The translations under genes and the position numbers were made by a program. DNA of 12,480 nt from Gp6-AA40 sp050742535. Lineage in GTDB: Bacteria > Acidobacteriota > Vicinamibacteria > Vicinamibacterales > UBA2999. Position 1 is the first letter of the stretch; every line of letters begins with the position of its first letter. The notes beneath the pieces were generated by a model that ran no database searches, was not told the origin of the DNA, and saw nothing but the letters and a program-made list of their open reading frames with translations. The stretch is taken from contig JBOGIQ010000165.1 in assembly GCA_050742535.1 (NCBI GenBank), positions 1-12,480 on the forward strand, written 5' to 3'. This document shows positions 7,006-11,777 of this stretch, one piece after another.

Positions 7006-7064
7006 CTACCACCAACCACCAACCACCAACTACCAACCAACTACGAACTATCCAACTATCCAAC
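7006..7064. repeat. A/C-rich tandem tract (ACCACCAACC / CTATCCAA)
   Basis: Degenerate tandem copies of ACCACCA, ACTACCAACC and CTATCCAA follow the palindrome. The pattern resembles the tract after thrS. The remaining leader (7065-7169) shows no convincing promoter or structure. Confidence 0.6.
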
Positions 7065-7169
7065 TGTCTTGCTACTGTCACCAGTTCGTGGCACCATCTC
7101 TCGCGACTTCAACGTTCACAATGACGGCGCTCCTGAGGGATCGCACGCTCTGAGAAGGAACCCACGGGC

Positions 7170-7451
7170 ATGATCAAGTCGGCAGCAGCGCGTACCTCCC
7201 AGACTGACCTCGACCCTATCGATCGCCTCGAGGAGAAAGTGAAGCGGCTGGTCGATCTGATCGCCCAGATGCGCGCCGACCAGGCAAAGTCCGCCGAGGC
7301 CAATGCGCGGCTGGGCCAGGAAATTACGGCACTGCGCGCCCGGCTCGCCGAGGCGGAATCCGCGGCCACCGAAATCACCGCCCTGCGCGACGAGCGCGAC
7401 ATCATCCGGACGCGCGTGGCGGAAATGCTGGAGCAGTTGGAGGCGATCTGA
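7170..7451 (+). CDS. Small coiled-coil protein, ZapB-like
   Basis: A 93-residue acidic protein that is almost entirely a predicted coiled coil. Residues from about 15 to 92 show repeated heptads of Leu/Ile/Val with Arg/Glu/Ala (RLEEKVKRLVDLIAQM, LRARLAEAESAATEI, TRVAEMLEQLEAI). There is no signal peptide or membrane segment. It lies directly before zapA and their stop and start overlap, which suggests a partner of ZapA, as ZapB is in Z-ring assembly. Sequence alone cannot prove homology to ZapB, because coiled coils are low in information. ATG at 7170 has AAGGA upstream at a long spacing (10 bases). Confidence 0.8.
   Translation: MIKSAAARTSQTDLDPIDRLEEKVKRLVDLIAQMRADQAKSAEANARLGQEITALRARLAEAESAATEITALRDERDIIRTRVAEMLEQLEAI
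7439..7450 (+). promoter_or_regulatory. zapA ribosome-binding site and CTG start
   Basis: GGAGG (7439-7443) lies inside the end of the upstream coiled-coil gene, four bases before CTG (7448-7450). The CTG overlaps the upstream stop TGA by two bases (CTGA), the same arrangement as the common ATGA coupling. The zapA frame back to its TGA at about 7205 contains no ATG, GTG or TTG. Confidence 0.6.
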
Positions 7452-7753
7452 GCCGCGTCGTCACCGTCGAAATCGCCGGACAGCGGTATCCCATCCGCAG
7501 CGAGCTCGAGGAGCGCTACGTCACCGAGCTGGCGGCTTACGTCGACAAGAAGATGCGCGCCGCGGCCGACACGGCCCCGGCGAGCGACATGCTCGGCCTG
7601 GCGATTCTCGTGGCCCTCAATCTGGCGGATGAGTGCTTCCGCGCGCGCGCCGACCACTCCGACGCCAACGGCGAGATGCAGCAGCGGGCCATCAGGCTCG
7701 AGCGGATCGTCGATCAGGTGCTCGCGCAAATAGCTGAAACTAAAGCCGGTTAA
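7448..7753 (+). CDS. zapA: Cell division protein ZapA, CTG start
   Basis: ZapA binds FtsZ and cross-links protofilaments at the Z ring. Read from CTG it is 101 residues, the normal family length. The N-terminal beta-hairpin VVTVEIAGQRYPIRSE is the ZapA signature, followed by YVTELAAYVDKKMRAAAD, the helix MLGLAILVALNLADECFRAR and a C-terminal coiled coil. The first ATG in frame (7553) falls at residue 36, after the signature, so it cannot be the true start. The choice is CTG at 7448 or an undetected sequencing error. A GGAGG before it and the overlap with the preceding stop support CTG and translational coupling. Directly downstream is the 6S RNA gene, a pairing well known from Proteobacteria. 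Confidence 0.88.
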   Translation: MSRVVTVEIAGQRYPIRSELEERYVTELAAYVDKKMRAAADTAPASDMLGLAILVALNLADECFRARADHSDANGEMQQRAIRLERIVDQVLAQIAETKAG

Positions 7754-7778
7754 GGCTCAGCAGGTGAGGCGCAATGCC

Positions 7779-7807
7779 TTGACCTGGCCCCGCCCCGACG
7801 TTAAGAT
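7779..7807 (+). promoter_or_regulatory. Sigma70-type promoter of the 6S RNA gene
   Basis: TTGACC (7779-7784) and TAAGAT (7802-7807) are separated by exactly 17 bases. They predict a start at about 7813-7815, which is where the closing stem of the 6S RNA begins. The agreement between promoter and RNA structure makes this the best-supported promoter in the window. Confidence 0.75.
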
Positions 7808-7812
7808 CCTTC

Positions 7813-7998
7813 AAGCTCCTGCTTTGCTCGTGATGGTTTCGGAGGCTCGTCTGAGCCAACGTTTCATCAAAGTGAGCCGCGGGGTCGTGCGTTGTGCATG
7901 CCTCTGAACCGAGGAAGCCTGAAGCGCGGCCGATAACAGCGGTTCCACCTGCTTTCGCAGGTTCATTCGACCTCCCCACACGGCAAAGCGGGGGCTTC
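7813..7998 (+). ncRNA. ssrS: 6S RNA (ssrS), RNA polymerase regulator
   Basis: 6S RNA mimics an open promoter and sequesters sigma70-RNA polymerase in stationary phase. The ends form a long closing stem: 7813-7827 (AAGCTCCTGCTTTGC) pairs with 7983-7997 (GCAAAGCGGGGGCTT) over 15 pairs with two G-U wobbles. It continues as CGTG/CACG and TGG/CCA, then GGAGG (7841-7845)/CCTCC (7971-7975). The inner part resembles E. coli 6S in order: CTGAGCCAACGTTTCATC against CTGAGCCGATATTTCATA, GTGCATGCCTCTGAACCGAG against GAGCATGCTCGGTCCGTCCG, then GAAGCC, and the hairpin CCACCTGCTTTCGCAGGTTC against CACCTTGAACCAAGGGTTCA. Length is about 186 nt, typical for the family. It follows zapA as in Proteobacteria and has its own promoter. 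The exact ends are inferred from the stem and promoter. Confidence 0.9.
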
Positions 7999-8008
7999 TG
8001 TTGTTTTT
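7983..8008 (+). terminator. Possible terminator formed by the 6S closing stem
   Basis: The 3' strand of the 6S closing stem is followed by a T-rich run TTCTGTTGTTTTTG (to 8008). Together they could act as an intrinsic terminator. The run is interrupted by C and G, so efficiency is uncertain, and it contains the candidate thiL start codons. Confidence 0.35.
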
Positions 8009-8987
8009 GCGACATACCACGGTCTCCTCCCTCGGCGAGCGCGCGCTCATCGCCCGGATTACCTCGCGCCTCGCCACGCCACCGTGGGTTGCCGTCGGCC
8101 CCGGCGATGACGCTGCTGTCATCGAGCCGGCTCGTGGCGCGCTCGACGTACTGACGACCGACGCTCTGGTCGACGGGATCCATTTCGACCTCCGGTTCAC
8201 GCCACCCGACGCGGTGGGTCACCGGGCGCTGGCCGTCAATTTGAGCGACCTGGCGGCGATGGGCGCCGAGCCGCGGGCGGCGCTGCTGTCGCTGCTGCTG
8301 CCCGACGCTTTGGATGTCGCGGCGCTCGATGGAATCGTGGACGGCCTGCTGGCGCTTGCCGCGCGGTATCGGGTCGCGCTGGTTGGTGGAAACGTCACGC
8401 GGACGACGGGACCGTTGACCATCGACGTGACGGCAACGGGCAGCGTTCGTCCGCGCCGCGTGTTGACGCGGGCGGGAGCAAGGCCTGGAGACGACGTCTA
8501 CGTGACCGGAACGATCGGCGCCGCGGCGGCCGGACTGGTGGCGCTCCAGGCGGGCCAATCGCCGATTGGCGGTCAGGCCGCATGTGTCGAGCGCTATCTG
8601 CGTCCCGAACCGCGCGTTCGGGCGGGCGTCCTGCTTGGCCGCAACCGCGCAGCGACGAGCTGCATCGACCTGAGTGACGGGCTCGCGGACGCGGTGAGGC
8701 AGATTGCGGAAGCGTCCGGCGTTGGCGTGACGGTCGATGCGGCCACTGTTCCGGTTGTCGGTGAGTTGCACAGCGCGATGACCGCCGGCGACGACTACGA
8801 GCTGCTGTTCACGTCGCGGCCCTCGCAGCGGGGGCGGCTTCGCGGCGTGCGTCGGCAGACCGGCGATCTGCCGATAACCCGGATCGGCGTGGTGACCAAG
8901 GGACGTGATGTGCTGCTGCGTGACGATCAGCGCACTCGTGAGATGCCCGCTGGGTACGAGCATTTCCGGAGCGGAGTCCGGCTTTAG
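8001..8987 (+). CDS. thiL: Thiamine-monophosphate kinase
   Basis: Phosphorylates thiamine monophosphate to the active cofactor thiamine pyrophosphate; AIRS/PurM superfamily, cytoplasmic. About 328 residues. Family motifs in order: LGERALIARI, VGPGDDAAVI (metal/ATP Asp pair), TTDALVDGIHF, HRALAVNLSDLAAMGAEPRAAL, VGGNVTRTTGPLTIDVTATG, CIDLSDGLADAVRQIAEASG and TAGDDYELLF. The segment between VPVV and AGDDYEL is shorter than usual. No ATG or GTG exists in frame between the stop at 7920 and the first motif. The start must be TTG at 8001 (GGGGG six bases upstream) or TTG at 8007, both inside the 6S 3' region. The last codons and the TAG stop lie in a palindrome, so the C-terminal SGVRL is partly repeat-encoded. 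No other thiamin gene is nearby. Confidence 0.93.
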   Translation: MFLRHTTVSSLGERALIARITSRLATPPWVAVGPGDDAAVIEPARGALDVLTTDALVDGIHFDLRFTPPDAVGHRALAVNLSDLAAMGAEPRAALLSLLLPDALDVAALDGIVDGLLALAARYRVALVGGNVTRTTGPLTIDVTATGSVRPRRVLTRAGARPGDDVYVTGTIGAAAAGLVALQAGQSPIGGQAACVERYLRPEPRVRAGVLLGRNRAATSCIDLSDGLADAVRQIAEASGVGVTVDAATVPVVGELHSAMTAGDDYELLFTSRPSQRGRLRGVRRQTGDLPITRIGVVTKGRDVLLRDDQRTREMPAGYEHFRSGVRL

Positions 8988-8992
8988 CCGGA
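8977..8992. repeat. Palindrome TCCGGC-TTTA-GCCGGA spanning the thiL stop
   Basis: A perfect 6-bp stem with a TTTA loop. The thiL stop TAG (8985-8987) is formed by the end of the loop and the first base of the right arm. The same CTTTAG core occurs in the tandem array that follows. Confidence 0.75.
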
Positions 8993-9008
8993 TAACCGCG
9001 CAAGACGA

Positions 9009-9102
9009 CGTAGTGTCCGCCTTTAGGCGGACCCATTGTACGTAGTGTCCGCCTTTAGGCGGACCCATTGTACGTAGTGTCCGCCTTTAGGCGGACCCAT
9101 TG
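9009..9102. repeat. Three tandem 32-bp units, each with a GTCCGCC palindrome
   Basis: Units at 9009-9040, 9041-9072 and 9073-9102 (the last lacking two bases) are identical. Each carries the 18-base palindrome GTCCGCCTTTAGGCGGAC (9015-9032, 9047-9064, 9079-9096) flanked by CGTAGT and CCATTGTA. Copies are adjacent with no unique spacers, so it is not a CRISPR array. The array ends 3 bases before the ATG of the 3D-domain gene and begins 21 bases after the thiL stop, so it makes up almost the whole gap. Confidence 0.97.
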
Positions 9103-9105
9103 CTG

Positions 9106-9735
9106 ATGAGAGTGATCTCCGGTTCTCTCCGGCGGAAGGTGCTGGCGCTCGTCATCGCCATCACGGGATTCGTGTTTCTCTACGAAACCCGCATCATCGA
9201 TTCCACCGCTCTGCAGTCGCTCATGGGCGACCGGACGCCGGACGCCGGGTCGCACCTTCCGTTCAGCGCCACCGCCTATTGCAAGGGGCACACGACCGCA
9301 TCGGGCACGCCGCCGCGCACCGGCATCGCCGCCGCCGACGCCCAGCTGCTGCCGGTTGGCAGCGTCCTGAACGTGGCGACCGGCGACTCGCGATACAACG
9401 GTGTGTATACCGTCATGGATACCGGTCCGAAGGTGCAGGGCCGGCTGCTCGATCTGTACATGTGGAGCTGCCACGAAGCGCTCAAATTCGGCAGGCGCCA
9501 CGTGCAGGTCACCGTGCTGCGCCTCGGATGGGATCCGAAGGCCAGCTCGCCCGGGCTGATCAATCGCTTGTTCCGCGGACGTGAAGTGCGCCGCCGCATC
9601 CCGGATCCGGAAGCGCCGCCGCCGGCAAGCCTTCCTCCGGCCGAGGGTGAGGTTGCCGACGCCGCCGCCACGGCTGACGGCCGCGTGCCGGACGTTGCAT
9701 CGCCAACGTCCGGTGAAGCCGCCCTTCCGCCTTGA
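9106..9735 (+). CDS. Membrane-anchored 3D-domain protein
   Basis: A 209-residue protein. After the basic start MRVISGSLRRK there is one hydrophobic segment (VLALVIAITGFVFLY, about residues 12-26), probably an uncleaved signal anchor. Residues about 50-145 form a 3D domain, a double-psi beta-barrel related to MltA/RlpA-type and YabE/YuiC-type proteins: FSATAYCKG, TASGTPPRTGIAAAD, LPVGSVLNV, YTVMDTG and GRLLDLYMWS. The three namesake aspartates are Asp78, Asp105 and Asp116. Such domains act on or bind peptidoglycan, so a periplasmic cell-wall role is likely but not proven. The C-terminal 50 residues are Pro/Ala/Glu-rich and look disordered. ATG at 9106 lies 3 bases after the tandem repeat, so any ribosome-binding site is within the last repeat (GGCGGA). 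Confidence 0.85.
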   Translation: MRVISGSLRRKVLALVIAITGFVFLYETRIIDSTALQSLMGDRTPDAGSHLPFSATAYCKGHTTASGTPPRTGIAAADAQLLPVGSVLNVATGDSRYNGVYTVMDTGPKVQGRLLDLYMWSCHEALKFGRRHVQVTVLRLGWDPKASSPGLINRLFRGREVRRRIPDPEAPPPASLPPAEGEVADAAATADGRVPDVASPTSGEAALPP

Positions 9736-9741
9736 ACCCGG

Positions 9742-10284
9742 TCAGGCCTTCGTTCCTTCTTCCCGGCCCCCTGAAATATCGAGACGGCGCCCGCGCCGCG
9801 TTTCGGGCGACGGCGCCTGCATGACGATTTCCAGCACGCCGCCGTTGAACGCCGCCTTCGCCGAATCGGCGATGGCGCCGGGCGGCAGTGGAATCACGCG
9901 CGTGAAGCTGCCGTAGCTGCGCTCCGTCCAGAACACGCCCTCCCGTTCTTCCTTCCTGTCCTCGCGCCGTTCGCCGCGAATGGTAATCGCATCGTCGCCG
10001 ACGTCGACCTGCAGATCCTGCCGCGTCATTCCCGGCACGTCCGCGCGGACGACATACTCGTTGCCCCGCTGGAAGACCTCGATGGCCGGCGACCACTCGC
10101 CTACGCGCGAGCCCTGTCCCCATTGACCGAACCATCGCTCCATCTCGTCCAGCCCCTGCCGCATGATCCCGAACGGCGAAAACGACTGGCGGGGGATGTC
10201 CCGCCGCGGCTGCGACGCCGGGTCGCGAGCGGTGGGCTGATCGCTCGCCTGCCGCTCGTGTTTGTGGCGAGTTTCCGTGGCCAT
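9742..10284 (-). CDS. Small heat-shock protein, Hsp20 family
   Basis: ATP-independent holdase chaperone; 180 residues, cytoplasmic. The N-terminal arm (1-60) is polar and then Trp/Phe-rich (MERWFGQWGQ). The alpha-crystallin domain runs about 64-157: WSPAIEVFQRGNEYVVRADVPGM, LQVDVGDDAITIRGERRED, ERSYGSFTRVIPLPPGA and FNGGVLEIVMQAP. A C-terminal LDI (168-170) stands in place of the usual I-x-I/V anchoring motif. ATG is preceded on its own strand by AAAGGGA. It is the last gene of the minus-strand cluster and converges on the 3D-domain gene with only 6 bases between the stops. Heat or stationary-phase control is typical for the family; no CIRCE or sigma32 site is visible. Confidence 0.95.
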   Translation of the reverse strand: MATETRHKHERQASDQPTARDPASQPRRDIPRQSFSPFGIMRQGLDEMERWFGQWGQGSRVGEWSPAIEVFQRGNEYVVRADVPGMTRQDLQVDVGDDAITIRGERREDRKEEREGVFWTERSYGSFTRVIPLPPGAIADSAKAAFNGGVLEIVMQAPSPETRRGRRLDISGGREEGTKA

Positions 10285-10302
10285 GATTTCCCTTTCTGGT
10301 GT

Positions 10303-10327
10303 CTTCCGCCTGAAGGCGGAAGCTACC
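10303..10327. repeat. Palindrome TTCCGCCTGAAGGCGGAA plus GCTACC, copy 1
   Basis: A perfect palindrome (10304-10321) with a 7-bp stem and a TGAA loop, counted without outer A/T pairs, followed by GCTACC. On the minus strand GGTAGC precedes the hairpin, and its TAG is the stop codon of the lipoprotein gene. It fills the gap between the lipoprotein and hsp20. An identical 25-base copy is at 11753-11777. Confidence 0.85.
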
Positions 10328-10949
10328 TCACAACGACCCGCTGATCGAAGCGGATGCGGACGATCGAACCGGACGGGATGTTCACGTCCTTGCCTTCCGT
10401 CGCCGCGATCGCGCCGCCGGCGCCGATGACCGCGCCGAGCACTGCACCCTTCAGGCCGCCGAGCAGCCCACCGAGAACCGCGCCTGCTCCGGCGCCGACA
10501 CCGGCGGTTCCAGCTTCGTCGCGAATGCCGCCGCTCTCGTACACCTGCGTCGCCATCGCGCGGATCGGATACGTCCGGCCGCGGACTTCGAGCTGATCGA
10601 ACGACAGTGTCAGGCTGCCGACGCGGTCGATGCGGCCGGGACGCTTCACGTCGGTGACGACTCCACGCACGCGCGAGCCCGCGGGAATGAGCACCTGGCC
10701 GTCCTGCATCACGTCAACCGCGGTCAGCGCTTCGAAACGCTGTTCCGGCGTCGCGGTCTCGGAGCTGAGCGCCGTCTGCAGGCGCACGTCGAGTTCCTGC
10801 CCCGCCGGGATGGCGCCTCGCTGGGTGGTGTTGACTTCCGTCGGTCCCGCCGGCGCCGGCACCGTCGTTACCGGTGCTCTCTGGGTGGCTCCGCACCCGA
10901 TGGCGCCGACCGCACCGGCCAGCGCCGCAATCTGGATGAGTCGATACAT
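10323..10949 (-). CDS. Lipoprotein with glycine-zipper segment
   Basis: 208 residues, starting MYRLIQIAALAGAVGAIGC. The basic start, hydrophobic stretch and AIGC at Cys19 make a plausible lipobox, so it is probably an outer-membrane or periplasmic lipoprotein. The middle (about 45-140) has IPAGQELDVRLQTALSS, VLIPAGSRVRGVVTDVKRPG and LTLSFDQLEVRGRTYPI, resembling a VirB10/TrbI-like beta domain. A Gly/Ala-rich glycine zipper follows (about 145-182, GAGAGAVLGGLLGGLKGAVLGAV). It ends with IPSGSIVRIRFDQRVVVR. The start at 10949 is fixed by AGGAGG seven bases upstream on its strand; the longer upstream frame is repeat sequence. The function is unknown; envelope-stress proteins often have such zippers. 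Its stop TAG is supplied by the downstream repeat. Confidence 0.85.
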   Translation of the reverse strand: MYRLIQIAALAGAVGAIGCGATQRAPVTTVPAPAGPTEVNTTQRGAIPAGQELDVRLQTALSSETATPEQRFEALTAVDVMQDGQVLIPAGSRVRGVVTDVKRPGRIDRVGSLTLSFDQLEVRGRTYPIRAMATQVYESGGIRDEAGTAGVGAGAGAVLGGLLGGLKGAVLGAVIGAGGAIAATEGKDVNIPSGSIVRIRFDQRVVVR

Positions 10950-10956
10950 GTGCTTT

Positions 10957-10962
10957 CCTCCT
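10957..10962 (-). promoter_or_regulatory. Strong ribosome-binding site of the lipoprotein gene
   Basis: On the minus strand AGGAGG stands seven bases before the ATG at 10949. It decides the start, because the open frame extends about 70 codons further upstream into repeat sequence. Confidence 0.85.
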
Positions 10963-10973
10963 GCATGAGTTTG

Positions 10974-10993
10974 CCCGCCGTCACCTCGGCGGG
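10974..10993. repeat. Hairpin CCCGCCG-TCACCT-CGGCGGG
   Basis: A perfect 7-bp GC stem with a 6-base loop in the lipoprotein gene leader, about 25 bases upstream of its ATG on the minus strand. No T-run follows on either strand. It could be a leader hairpin or another element of the palindrome population. Confidence 0.5.
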
Positions 10994-11046
10994 AGGCATA
11001 CGTGCCCGAGCAGAGAAAAGCAATGCGCGCGCCGAGAAACGTTGTG

Positions 11047-11107
11047 AAAGGCCGACCTTCAGGTCGGCCTTTCTGAAGCGATACCTTCAGGTCGGCCTTT
11101 CTGAAGC
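11047..11107. repeat. Full and partial GGCCGACCT palindromes in direct order
   Basis: 11047-11072 is a perfect palindrome (AAAGGCCGACCT, centre TC, AGGTCGGCCTTT). A 24-base segment from its centre through CTTTCTGAAGC (11056-11079) is repeated exactly at 11084-11107, a 28-base period. The same palindrome family follows pheT. The phosphoribosyltransferase gene reads into these copies and stops inside one. Confidence 0.9.
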
Positions 11108-11739
11108 AATTCCGTGACTTCCTCATCCGTTGTCTGGGTGAAATCGCGAAACCACTGCCCAACGGCGGAGAACGGCGTCGGCATCCGCGCGCAGATCACC
11201 TCGTCCGCGATGGTCCCGAGCGCTCGACACGTGTCCGATGCGCCAACGGGCACGGCAACGATCACGCGCGCCGGCTGCTGGTGCTTCACCGCTTCGACCG
11301 CCGCCTTCATCGTCGATCCGGTGGCGAGGCCGTCGTCCACGAGGATGACCGTCCGGTTTCTCAGCGAGGGCATCGGCTTGCCATGCCGATAGGCCGCTTC
11401 CCTGCGTTCCAGCTCCGTCTGCTCGCGTTCGGCCACCGCGTCGATGAGCTCACGGGGGATGTTGAGGTACTCGACGACTTCGTCGTTGAGCACCCTGATG
11501 CCGCCGGATGCGATGGCACCCATCGCCAGCTCGGGATGGCCCGGCGTACCGAGCTTGCGCACCAGAAAGACATCGAGCGGAGCACCGAGCGCCTGTGCGA
11601 TCTCGAAGGCGACCGGCACGCCACCACGCGGAAGCGCCAGCACTACGACGTCGCCGGATCGAAGCGATGCCGGCAGAAGCCGGGCCAGCTCACGGCCTGC
11701 CTCACGCCTGTCGCTGAACGCCCGCTCGTCCTGAAACAT
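11059..11739 (-). CDS. Predicted phosphoribosyltransferase (COG1926 type)
   Basis: 226 residues, cytoplasmic, type I PRTase fold. The PRPP-binding loop is VILVDDGLATGST (131-143). The N-terminal part has VVLALPRGGVPVAFEIAQALGAPLDVFLVRKLG and HPELAMGAIASGG, typical of the COG1926 family, whose substrate is not established. The family body ends around FTQTTDEEVTELL. The last 13 or so residues (KGRPEGIASERPT) are encoded by two repeat copies read in different frames, and the stop TGA is the CTGAAG core of the palindrome. ATG at 11739 is preceded by AAGGAG that forms the edge of the upstream palindrome. It follows the hydrolase gene; the two families are often adjacent or fused. Confidence 0.9.
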   Translation of the reverse strand: MFQDERAFSDRREAGRELARLLPASLRSGDVVVLALPRGGVPVAFEIAQALGAPLDVFLVRKLGTPGHPELAMGAIASGGIRVLNDEVVEYLNIPRELIDAVAEREQTELERREAAYRHGKPMPSLRNRTVILVDDGLATGSTMKAAVEAVKHQQPARVIVAVPVGASDTCRALGTIADEVICARMPTPFSAVGQWFRDFTQTTDEEVTELLQKGRPEGIASERPT

Positions 11740-11752
11740 AGCGTGCCGTCTC

Positions 11753-11777
11753 CTTCCGCCTGAAGGCGGAAGCTACC
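11753..11777. repeat. Palindrome TTCCGCCTGAAGGCGGAA plus GCTACC, copy 2
   Basis: Identical over 25 bases to 10303-10327 and in the same orientation. On the minus strand its GGTAGC gives the TAG stop of the hydrolase gene. The other edge, GGCGGAAGGAG, gives the AAGGAG ribosome-binding site of the phosphoribosyltransferase gene. Confidence 0.9.

Noticed and set aside
7740..9068. Long minus-strand open frame opposite the 6S RNA and thiL
   Set aside because: It begins in the tandem repeat and runs antisense to both a structural RNA and a conserved kinase; composition is typical of a shadow frame.
9009..9102. CRISPR-like array
   Set aside because: The 32-bp units are directly adjacent with no unique spacers, only three copies are present, and no cas genes are nearby.
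9100..9105. TTG start two codons upstream of the 3D-domain gene ATG
   Set aside because: It lies in the tandem repeat end; the ATG at 9106 gives a normal basic N-terminus before the hydrophobic segment.
10950..11162. N-terminal extension of the lipoprotein frame
   Set aside because: The first 71 codons are repeat sequence; the internal ATG at 10949 has AGGAGG at seven bases and begins a normal lipoprotein signal peptide.
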